Shown: positions 5,500-11,397 of the stretch, one piece after another | How the letters are laid out: each line of letters starts with the position of its first letter | How positions within the stretch are numbered: the first letter of the stretch is position 1 | DNA from: an uncultured Lachnospiraceae bacterium | Lineage (GTDB): Bacteria; Bacillota; Clostridia; Lachnospirales; Lachnospiraceae | DNA: 11,397 bases | Reading direction: 5' to 3' | Assembly (NCBI GenBank): GCA_947176785.1 | Contig: CAMWSA010000087.1 | Location: 1-11,397 of the forward strand | The notes under the pieces: generated by a model | What the model saw: the letters and a program-made list of their open reading frames with translations, nothing else | Database searches by the model: none | Told to the model about the DNA's origin: nothing | Made by a program: the position numbers and the translations under genes

Positions 5500-6579
5500 T
5501 CACAGCAAAGCCTCTATACACAGATCCGGCTCCTCTGCCAGATTGACATACACATTGCCGCACCGCACTACCGGGCGGGACAGCTTAGACTTGTTAATGA
5601 AAATAATTGTGCCTTCCCGGCCGTCGCTGAGACGGCAGCCGTTCTGTATGTAAGTATCCACAATATTCTCCAGGAAACAGAGGACATAGGCCACATCATA
5701 CCGCTGCAAACCCTCCGACTCAAAAATCCCTATGACTTTAAAGGGACAGATAGGTGCCCTGTATACCCGGGCGGAGGTCATGGCATCGTAGACATCGGCA
5801 ATGGCTACTATCTTGGCGTAACGGTCAATTTCGTTATCCTTCAAGCCCTGAGGATAGCCGGAACCGTCACATCGCTCGTGATGCATCAGAGCGGCATTGC
5901 ATATATGCCGGTCTATATTCTGTGACATGAGCAGCTGATAGCCCTCGAAGGAATGCTTTTTGACCTGGTAGTACTCCAGATCCGTGAGTTTGCCTGGCTT
6001 GGTGATGATGTCCCGGGGAACCAGCAGCTTGCCCACATCATGGAGCAGGCCGCAGGCCGTGGCCATCTCCACCTCTTCCTCCGACAGCTGCAGCCAGCGG
6101 GCGAACACATTACAGATCAGTCCCACATTCAGACAGTGGGCAAAGGTGGAATCATCATATTCACGCATGTTGTGGAGCATGTCCAGGATGCTGATATGCC
6201 CTCTGTCGTCCGTCACCATCATAAGGGAGCGGGACAGCAGTTCCTTTACATCCAGCCGGGTGTTTTTTTCCACCACGTTGTTGATCATGCCCTTGAAGGA
6301 ATCCACTTCCACATCGTAAACCTTTTTAAATGACCGGAACTGAGGACTTTGTTTCACCCGTTCAAAATAGGACGTCTCTGTGGGGGCGGGCTGGGAATCC
6401 GGCAGCGCAAGGATCTCGTCTTTTACATGTACGGTAAGGACCCCATAGAGATCCAGCTTCATAATCAGGGCGTCTGTGAGCACAGTGTCCCTGGACAGGA
6501 TCAACTGATGGCTGGGATTCATTACATCGTCAGCTACGACCATGCCGGGAACCAATTGTAGAGTGGGTAATCTCTTCAT
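5500..6579 (-). CDS. HD-GYP domain cyclic-di-GMP phosphodiesterase
   Basis: This 359-residue protein is predicted to hydrolyse the second messenger cyclic di-GMP. The N-terminal ~120 residues are a non-catalytic region with no membrane span and no receiver domain. The HD-GYP core follows: H148, the HD pair H180-D181 in LLHDVGK with K184, H209, MHHERCDGSGYP with H233-H234 and the GYP at 241-243, and D262 in VAIADVYDAMTS. All metal and signature residues are present, so activity is likely. The C-terminal ~60 residues (DGREGTIIFINKSKLSRP region) form an extra beta-rich tail that I recall in related clostridial proteins. A TTGACA-17-TATAAT promoter lies upstream at 6684-6712. GGAAAGG lies about 9 nt before the ATG, a modest ribosome binding site. 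The pectin methylesterase gene lies downstream on the same strand. Confidence 0.92.
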   Translation of the reverse strand: MKRLPTLQLVPGMVVADDVMNPSHQLILSRDTVLTDALIMKLDLYGVLTVHVKDEILALPDSQPAPTETSYFERVKQSPQFRSFKKVYDVEVDSFKGMINNVVEKNTRLDVKELLSRSLMMVTDDRGHISILDMLHNMREYDDSTFAHCLNVGLICNVFARWLQLSEEEVEMATACGLLHDVGKLLVPRDIITKPGKLTDLEYYQVKKHSFEGYQLLMSQNIDRHICNAALMHHERCDGSGYPQGLKDNEIDRYAKIVAIADVYDAMTSARVYRAPICPFKVIGIFESEGLQRYDVAYVLCFLENIVDTYIQNGCRLSDGREGTIIFINKSKLSRPVVRCGNVYVNLAEEPDLCIEALL

Positions 6580-6632
6580 GCAAAACAGCCTTTCCCCTTT
6601 GGATTCAGGTAAAATGATAGTATCAATATAAT

Positions 6633-6678
6633 TATACTAACGAGCGCCAGGGCTTTCCAATTCCTGCGCGCCTGTGCG
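6633..6678 (+). repeat. Partial type A repeat (left half), copy 4
   Basis: TATACTAACGAGCGCC and the following CTTTCCAATTCCTGCGCGCC match the left half of the 104-bp element. The right half is missing and is replaced by the promoter of the HD-GYP gene. The half-copy lies in the leader of that gene, and the predicted start site falls at its inner edge. Confidence 0.75.
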
Positions 6679-6683
6679 TATAT

Positions 6684-6712
6684 ATTATAGCGAAAAAGGT
6701 GGAAGATGTCAA
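6684..6712 (-). promoter_or_regulatory. Consensus sigma-A promoter of the HD-GYP gene
   Basis: Read on the - strand, TTGACA (6712-6707) and TATAAT (6689-6684) are both perfect consensus hexamers, 17 nt apart. Transcription would start near 6677, giving a leader of about 98 nt through the half-copy of the type A repeat. Such a strong promoter suggests constitutive or repressor-controlled expression. Confidence 0.9.
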
Positions 6713-6714
6713 TT

Positions 6715-6740
6715 TTAACATAAAGTTTACAAAATGTTAA
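6715..6740. promoter_or_regulatory. Candidate operator between divergent promoters
   Basis: TTAACAT at 6715-6721 and ATGTTAA at 6734-6740 are perfect 7-bp arms across a 12-nt gap. They lie between the -35 box of the HD-GYP promoter (6707-6712) and the -35 box of the secA promoter (6762-6767), a position where one bound protein could affect both. The arms are AT-rich, so chance is possible. Confidence 0.4.
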
Positions 6741-6761
6741 GGGATAAGTATTTTTCTATGG

Positions 6762-6790
6762 TTGAATCCTGGGCACAAATCTGCTACAAT
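6762..6790 (+). promoter_or_regulatory. Sigma-A promoter of secA
   Basis: TTGAAT at 6762-6767 and TACAAT at 6785-6790 are 17 nt apart, with TGC as an extended -10 element. Transcription would start near 6797 and give a leader of about 150 nt. That leader contains a short hairpin (GCTTTA 6803-6808 with TAAAGC 6820-6825), a fragment of the type A repeat, and the odd palindrome CAAGCC-G-GGCTTG at 6914-6926. Confidence 0.75.
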
Positions 6791-6835
6791 GGTTCTGTTC
6801 AGGCTTTATAACTGAGAGGTAAAGCTGATTACTTC

Positions 6836-6863
6836 CATACTCACGAGCAGTTAGATTTTCCTT
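6836..6863 (-). repeat. Type A repeat end fragment in the secA leader
   Basis: This stretch matches the reverse complement of the right end of copy 2 (3851-3878) at about 25 of 28 bases, including TTAGATTTTCCTT. A sequence like the other element end, TTCATTAGTATT, lies at 6879-6890. The whole may therefore be an internally deleted element of about 50 bp, but that second end is less certain. Confidence 0.6.
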
Positions 6864-6948
6864 TTGGAGATCATAGGGTTCATTAGTATTAAGTACGTAT
6901 TAGCGCAGCATCGCAAGCCGGGCTTGGGATATGCAGGAAGAGGTAAGG

Positions 6949-9519
6949 ATGAGATTAACAGAGAAAATATTCGGCACACACAGTCAGAGGGAACTGAAGC
7001 GCATTATGCCCATCGTGGATTCTATTGAGGCTTTGCGGCCCCAGATGATGGAAATGAAGGACGAGCAGATGAAAGCCAGGACAGGGGAGCTCAAGGAAAG
7101 GCTGGAGGGCGGCGAGACTTTGGATGATATTCTGCCCGAGGCATATGCCCTGGTGCGGGAGGCGGCCCGCAGGGTGCTGAAGACGGAACACTACAGGGTA
7201 CAGCTGATCGGCGGCGTGATTATGCACCAGGGCCGTATCGCCGAGATGAAGACCGGCGAGGGCAAGACCCAGACTTTTTTGCTGCCCGCCTATCTGAATG
7301 CCCTGGAAGGCAAGGGTGTGCATGTGGTGACGGTCAACGACTATCTGGCTAAGCGTGACGCCGAGTGGATGGGCCAGGTCCATGAGTTTCTGGGACTGAC
7401 TGTGGGCGTGGTGCTGAACAGCATGGCCCCGGAGGAGCGGAAGAAAGCATATGGCTGCGATATCACCTATGTGACGAACAACGAACTGGGATTTGACTAT
7501 CTGCGGGATAATATGGTGATCTACAAAGAACAGCTGGTGTTGAGAAACCTGCATTTTGCCATTATTGACGAGGTGGATTCAGTGCTGATCGACGAGGCCC
7601 GGACACCGCTGATTATCTCCGGTCAGAGCGGCAAGTCCACGGCCCTGTACGAGATGTGCGATATGCTGGCCCGGCAGATGAAGCGTGGCGACGACATGCA
7701 GCAGCTGTCCAAGATGGATGCCCTGATGGGCATTGTTCAGGAGGAAACGGGTGATTTTATCGTCAATGAAAAGGATAAGGTGATCAACCTCACCGCCGCC
7801 GGTGTGGCGAAGGTGGAGAAGTTCTTCCACATTGAAAACTATGCGGATCCGGAAAACCTGGAGATCCAGCACAATATCATCCTGGCGCTGCGCGCCCACA
7901 ACCTGATGTTTCGTGACCAGGACTATGTGGTCAAGGACGACCAGGTGCTGATCGTGGATGAATTCACCGGGCGCATTATGCCGGGGCGGCGTTATTCTGA
8001 CGGTCTGCACCAGGCCATTGAGGCCAAGGAGCGGGTGAAGGTAAAAAGGGAGAGCAAGACCCTGGCCTCCATCACCTTCCAGAATTTCTTTAATCTGTTT
8101 GACAAGAAATGCGGCGGTACCGGTACGGCACTGACAGAGGAAAATGAGTTTCGTGACATCTACGGCATGGATGTGGTGGAAGTGCCCACCAACAAGCCCA
8201 TCGCCCGCATTGACCAGCAGGATGCGGTGTACAAGACCCGCACGGAAAAATTGAAGGCCATCGTGGAAGCGGTGGAGGAGGCTCATGCCAAGGGACAGCC
8301 CGTGCTGGTGGGCACGATCACCATCGACGCCAGTGAGGAGCTGAGCAGACTGCTGAACAAGAGAGGCATCGCGCACAAGGTGCTGAACGCCAAATTCCAC
8401 GAACTGGAGGCAGAGATCGTAGCGGATGCCGGTATTCACGGGGCAGTGACCATTGCCACCAACATGGCGGGCCGTGGTACGGACATCAAGCTGGACGACG
8501 AAGCCAGGGCGGCGGGAGGGCTCAAGATCATCGGCACGGAGCGCCATGAGTCCAGGCGTATCGACAACCAGTTGAGAGGACGTTCCGGCCGTCAGGGAGA
8601 TCCGGGTGAGTCCAAGTTCTATATCTCTCTGGAGGATGAACTGATGCGGCTGTTTGGCTCCGAGAGACTGATCAGCCTGTGCAACGCCCTGGGTATCCCC
8701 GAGGGACAGGAGATTGAGCATAAGGCGCTGACCAATGCCATCGAGTCCGCCCAGAAAAAGATCGAGAACAACAACTTTGGTATCAGAAAGAATCTATTGG
8801 AATATGATCGTGTCATGAGCGAACAGAGGGAGATCATCTACGATGAGAGAAGCAGGGTGTTAAATGGCGAAAGCATGCGGGACGTGATCTTCAAGATGAT
8901 CACCGATATCACCGAGAATGCCGTGGATATCAGCATCGGCGACGAGGGGGATGCGGAGGAGTGGGATTACAATGAGCTAAATACCCTGCTGCTGCCCACC
9001 GTGCCCCTTGAGCCGGTGACCCGGGAGCGGGTAAGCAAACCCAAGAAGAACGGCTTAAAGCAGCAGCTTAAGGAAGAGGCCGTAAAGCTGTATGAGTCCA
9101 AGGAGGCTGAGTTCCCGGATGCGGAGGCGATCCGTGAGATTGAACGGGTGATCCTGCTGAAGGTCATAGACCGGAAGTGGATGGATCATATCGACGATAT
9201 GGAGCAGCTGCGCCAGGGTATTGGCCTGCAGGCTTACGGACAGCGTGATCCTCTGGTGGAATACAAGATGAACGGCTACGAGATGTTTGACGAGATGACC
9301 CAGAACATCAAGGAGGAGACGGTGCGTCTGCTGTTCCACATCAAGATTGAACAGAAGGTGGAGCGCGAGCAGGTGGCCCAGGTGACCGGCACCAACAAGG
9401 ATGTATCCCTGGCCAAGGCTCCTGCCAAACGCACAATAGCCAAGGTATATCCCAATGACCCCTGTCCCTGCGGCAGCGGCAAGAAGTATAAGCAGTGCTG
9501 CGGCAGGGCCGGTAAGTAG
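6949..9519 (+). CDS. secA: SecA preprotein translocase ATPase
   Basis: SecA is the cytoplasmic motor ATPase that drives unfolded preproteins through the SecYEG channel. The protein has 856 residues, a normal length. Walker A is MKTGEGKT at residues 100-107 and the DEVD box is at 207-210. NMAGRGTDIK at 505-514 and QLRGRSGRQGDPG mark the second RecA-like domain. The C-terminal zinc-binding CxC...CC motif uses C839, C841, C850 and C851, followed by GRAGK. The ATG at 6949 is preferred because AGGAAGAGG at 6935-6943 lies 5 nt upstream and SecA proteins normally begin with this residue context; an ATG at 6931 would add six residues. In the conserved GMTGTA segment this protein reads CGGTGTA (388-394), with glycine in place of the usual methionine. 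prfB follows on the same strand. Confidence 0.97.
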   Translation: MRLTEKIFGTHSQRELKRIMPIVDSIEALRPQMMEMKDEQMKARTGELKERLEGGETLDDILPEAYALVREAARRVLKTEHYRVQLIGGVIMHQGRIAEMKTGEGKTQTFLLPAYLNALEGKGVHVVTVNDYLAKRDAEWMGQVHEFLGLTVGVVLNSMAPEERKKAYGCDITYVTNNELGFDYLRDNMVIYKEQLVLRNLHFAIIDEVDSVLIDEARTPLIISGQSGKSTALYEMCDMLARQMKRGDDMQQLSKMDALMGIVQEETGDFIVNEKDKVINLTAAGVAKVEKFFHIENYADPENLEIQHNIILALRAHNLMFRDQDYVVKDDQVLIVDEFTGRIMPGRRYSDGLHQAIEAKERVKVKRESKTLASITFQNFFNLFDKKCGGTGTALTEENEFRDIYGMDVVEVPTNKPIARIDQQDAVYKTRTEKLKAIVEAVEEAHAKGQPVLVGTITIDASEELSRLLNKRGIAHKVLNAKFHELEAEIVADAGIHGAVTIATNMAGRGTDIKLDDEARAAGGLKIIGTERHESRRIDNQLRGRSGRQGDPGESKFYISLEDELMRLFGSERLISLCNALGIPEGQEIEHKALTNAIESAQKKIENNNFGIRKNLLEYDRVMSEQREIIYDERSRVLNGESMRDVIFKMITDITENAVDISIGDEGDAEEWDYNELNTLLLPTVPLEPVTRERVSKPKKNGLKQQLKEEAVKLYESKEAEFPDAEAIREIERVILLKVIDRKWMDHIDDMEQLRQGIGLQAYGQRDPLVEYKMNGYEMFDEMTQNIKEETVRLLFHIKIEQKVEREQVAQVTGTNKDVSLAKAPAKRTIAKVYPNDPCPCGSGKKYKQCCGRAGK

Positions 9520-9540
9520 AGCAGAATGAACCGGGGACCG

Positions 9541-9568
9541 GAGCCCCAGGGCAGGTTCCGGGCTCTTT
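9541..9568 (+). terminator. Weak hairpin between secA and prfB
   Basis: GAGCCC at 9541-9546 pairs with GGGCTC at 9560-9565, followed by only three T. It lies 22 nt after the secA stop codon. It could be a leaky terminator or attenuator that lowers prfB transcription relative to secA, but the stem is short and the T-run poor. Confidence 0.35.
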
Positions 9569-9625
9569 CTGGAGATTCAGGCACCCGTAAAAGCGGGAAT
9601 AAAATTTGAAAGGCGGTGACGCAAA

Positions 9626-10754
9626 GTGGTAGAATTAGATTCCATGAAGTCAGAGCTTCTGACTTACGAAACTCCATTAGCGGAAGTGAGGGATTCACTT
9701 TGACCTGGCTGACAAGGCCAAGCGAATCGAAGAACTGGAGATGGAGATGGAGGCTCCCGGCTTCTGGGACGATCCGGACCGCTCCAACAAACTGATGAAA
9801 GAACTGAAAAACATGAAGGATACCGTGGAGGAATTCCGAAAGCTGGAGACCCAGTATGACGATATCCTGACCCTGATCGAGATGGGCTACGAGGAGGAGG
9901 ACGCCTCCCTGATCCCGGAGATCCGCAATGAACTGGATGAATTTACCCAGGAGTTGGACGGGCTGCGGATTGGCATCCTGCTGTCGGGAGAGTATGACAA
10001 AAACAATGCGATCCTGAAGCTGAACGCCGGGGCGGGAGGCACGGAAAGCTGTGACTGGTGCAGCATGCTTTACCGTATGTACACCCGCTGGGCAGAGCGC
10101 AGGGGCTACTCCCTGGAGGTGCTGGATTATCTGGACGGGGACGAGGCGGGCATCAAGTCGGTGACCTTTCAGGTCAATGGCATCAATGCCTATGGTTACC
10201 TGAAATCGGAAAAGGGTGTACACCGTCTGGTGCGGATTTCTCCCTTTAATGCCCAGGGGAAGCGGCAGACCTCTTTTGTATCTCTGGATGTGATGCCTGA
10301 TATTGAGGAGGATCTGGATGTGGAGATCGACGAGAAGGATCTGCGGATTGATACCTACCGAAGCAGCGGTGCCGGCGGACAGCACATCAACAAGACCTCC
10401 TCGGCCATCCGTATTACCCACATCCCCACGGGTACGGTGGTGCAGTGCCAGAACGAGCGCAGCCAGTTCCAGAACAAGGACAAGGCCATGCAGATGCTGA
10501 AGGCCAGGCTTTACCTGTTAAAGCAGGAGGCTAATGTGGAGAAGCTGTCGGACATCCGGGGCGAGGTCAAGGATATAGCCTGGGGCAATCAGATCCGTTC
10601 TTATGTACTCCAGCCCTATAAGCTGGTGAAGGATCTGCGCACGGAGGTGGAGAGCGGCAATGCTGACGCCGTGCTTGACGGGGCGTTGGACCCTTTTATC
10701 AACGGCTATCTGAAATGGATGAGTGTTCAGGGGAGAAAAAATACAGGGCAGTAA
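9626..10754 (+). CDS. prfB: Peptide chain release factor 2 (RF2), programmed +1 frameshift
   Basis: RF2 ends translation at UGA and UAA codons. The gene is read as 9626-9700 joined to 9702-10754, giving 375 residues. The first 25 codons start at GTG 9626 behind AAGGCGGTGA (9610-9619) and encode MVELDSMKSELLTYETPLAE and five more residues before UGA at 9701-9703. A +1 shift at CTT-TGA-C continues as DLADKAKRIEELE. The SPF anticodon-like motif that reads the stop codon is at 205-207, and the GGQ motif that triggers hydrolysis in the ribosome is at 250-252. The frameshift is autoregulatory: low RF2 slows termination at the in-frame UGA and favours the shift. It follows secA by 106 nt and ends at a strong terminator. 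The broken frame is therefore normal, not a pseudogene. Confidence 0.96.
9689..9704 (+). promoter_or_regulatory. RF2 programmed frameshift site
   Basis: The slippery codon CTT (9698-9700) is followed by TGA and C, the poor-termination context used by RF2 genes. An internal Shine-Dalgarno-like AGGG at 9689-9692 lies 5 nt before CTT. In the well-studied enteric site the G-rich element is longer and closer, so this version may be stimulated less strongly. Confidence 0.93.
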
Positions 10755-10759
10755 GAAAC

Positions 10760-10798
10760 AAGGGCAGCGGTGCTGATCACAGTCTCCGCTGCCCTTTT
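10760..10798 (+). terminator. Intrinsic terminator after prfB
   Basis: AAGGGCAGCGG (10760-10770) pairs perfectly over 11 bp with CCGCTGCCCTT (10786-10796), followed by a short T-run ending at 10798. It begins 5 nt after the prfB stop codon and closes the secA-prfB unit. Confidence 0.92.
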
Positions 10799-10916
10799 GA
10801 TATCTTCTGAAATCTCTTTTGGCGGTCATGTCTTCGATTAGATGTTCGAATCCTGGGCGAAACGGGCTGCTCTGTCTTTAGGCTTACAGGAAGTTAGAAA
10901 TTTCCATAAAAAGTTC

Positions 10917-10945
10917 TTGACATCTAAAGGTTGTTAGCATATACT
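10917..10945 (+). promoter_or_regulatory. Near-consensus sigma-A promoter of feoA
   Basis: TTGACA at 10917-10922 and TATACT at 10940-10945 are 17 nt apart. Transcription would start near 10952, giving a leader of about 48 nt. A promoter this strong upstream of an iron uptake gene would be expected to need repression. Confidence 0.88.
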
Positions 10946-10948
10946 AAC
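10933..10948. promoter_or_regulatory. Candidate iron-responsive operator over the feoA -10 box
   Basis: GTTAG at 10933-10937 and CTAAC at 10944-10948 form an imperfect 16-bp palindrome, GTTAGCATATACTAAC, covering the -10 box. TTAG-N6-CTAA half-sites occur in DtxR/IdeR-type metal repressor operators, so binding by such a regulator is plausible. The match covers only part of the DtxR consensus, and no Fur-like box is obvious. The arm also resembles the ends of the type A repeat (TATACTAACG). Confidence 0.45.
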
Positions 10949-10999
10949 CATTGAAGGAAGTACATAACTGTTACGGACAGAGAAAGTGAGGTCGATGTT

Positions 11000-11209
11000 A
11001 TGCCCTTGACGATGGTAAAGGAAGGCGAAGCGAGCGTGATCAAGAAGGTTGGCGGCAGGGAGGATACACGCAGATTTTTAGAGGGCCTGGGCTTTGTGGC
11101 CGGAGGTCTGGTGACAGTAGTGTCCGCCATTGGCGGCAATATGATTGTCAACGTGAAGGATGCACGGGTAGCTATTGGGAAGGATATGGCGTGCAAGATA
11201 CTGGTTTAG
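11000..11209 (+). CDS. feoA: FeoA-family ferrous iron transport protein
   Basis: This 69-residue, SH3-like FeoA-domain protein is a small cytoplasmic partner of the FeoB ferrous iron permease. The domain spans the whole chain: MPLTMVKEGEASVIKKVGG, then RFLEGLGFVAGG, the strand pair TVVSAIGGNMIVNVKD, and the conserved end RVAIGKDMACKILV. The length is typical for the family. GTGAGG at 10986-10991 lies 8 nt before the ATG. The preceding ATG at 10995 is out of frame and stops at once. It stands alone on this side with its own promoter, and any feoB would lie beyond the window end. A palindromic repeat starts 23 nt after its stop codon. Confidence 0.93.
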   Translation: MPLTMVKEGEASVIKKVGGREDTRRFLEGLGFVAGGLVTVVSAIGGNMIVNVKDARVAIGKDMACKILV

Positions 11210-11232
11210 TATTGTCCGGGAAAATGCGGCAC

Positions 11233-11336
11233 TTATAGTAAACGACATAACAAATTTCCGTAATCGGTTCCGCAAAAGCCATAGACGGAAGCTTTTGTAT
11301 GGCCGAAAGTGAAATTCCTGATGCCGTTGACTATAA
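11233..11336 (+). repeat. Type B palindromic element of about 104 bp
   Basis: The ends TTATAGTAAACGACAT and ATGCCGTTGACTATAA are reverse complements at most positions. Inner arms (CAAATTTCC against GAAATTCC) and an apical stem GCAAAAGC/GCTTTTGT complete a hairpin layout. Length, TATA-N-T-AACG ends and the internal TTTCC box parallel the type A repeat, so it may be a divergent subfamily. Only one copy is in the window. Confidence 0.6.
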
Positions 11337-11342
11337 ATAATG

Positions 11343-11397
11343 TAGGCGATTGCGAAACTCCCGTTCAGGATACAGGGATTGGGCAATATATACAAAA
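11343..11397 (+). repeat. Type C interspersed repeat, copy cut by the window end
   Basis: This stretch matches the reverse complement of 109-163 at 52 of 55 bases by eye, including TAGGCGATTGCGAAACT and GGGATTGGGCAATATATAC. It is the tail portion of the element seen at the start of the window in opposite orientation. The hairpin portion would continue beyond the window. Confidence 0.85.

Noticed and set aside
7579..8721. Long open frame on the - strand opposite secA
   Set aside because: It lies wholly inside secA, has no recognisable domain, and its composition is that of a codon-phase shadow.
9701..9703. In-frame stop near the start of prfB as a pseudogene signal
   Set aside because: It sits exactly at the known RF2 autoregulatory frameshift site CTT-TGA-C, and the downstream frame is complete with SPF and GGQ.
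9276..10421. Long open frame on the - strand across the secA end and prfB
   Set aside because: It overlaps two strongly supported genes and the intergenic gap, with no domain or start signal.
6764..10858. Shared 11-mer GAATCCTGGGC at 6764-6774 and 10848-10858
   Set aside because: The flanks agree only loosely, and one copy lies inside the secA promoter spacer; a chance match is the simplest reading.

Overview
The window looks like chromosome of a Gram-positive anaerobe of class Clostridia, most likely family Lachnospiraceae. The reasons are strong AGGAGG-type ribosome binding sites, consensus sigma-A promoters, and the protein character of SecA, RF2, FeoA and the HD-GYP protein. The family is an inference from remembered protein character; no search was run.

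Region 1 (1-3481, + strand) is a pectin-use gene group. It holds a small protein that may be a shrunken GH105-type hydrolase, a GH28 polygalacturonase with an N-terminal FN3-like domain, and a TIM-barrel sugar isomerase/epimerase, and it closes with a strong intrinsic terminator. Region 2 (3482-4263) is a long regulatory stretch with two candidate promoters and a micro-ORF, followed by a small coiled-coil protein. Region 3 (4275-6579, - strand) holds a pectin methylesterase behind an HD-GYP cyclic-di-GMP phosphodiesterase. The two pectin enzymes have no visible signal peptide, so they probably act on imported oligogalacturonides in the cytoplasm.

Region 4 (6580-10798) begins with a divergent promoter region. 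A consensus promoter fires left into the HD-GYP gene and another fires right into secA. secA is followed by prfB (RF2), which carries the classic programmed +1 frameshift at CTT-TGA-C, and then an intrinsic terminator. Region 5 (10799-11397) holds feoA behind a near-consensus promoter overlapped by a palindrome that could be an iron-responsive operator.

The most unusual content is intergenic. Three full copies of a repeat, each exactly 104 bp and alignable without gaps, sit between genes at 771-874, 3775-3878 and 5396-5499. They fold into a long imperfect hairpin, and several stem pairs differ between copies while keeping base pairing. Partial copies flank the HD-GYP/secA promoters. A second palindromic element of similar size and end sequence lies after feoA. 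A third repeat type occurs in inverted orientation at the two extreme ends of the window, at 35-163 and 11343-11397.
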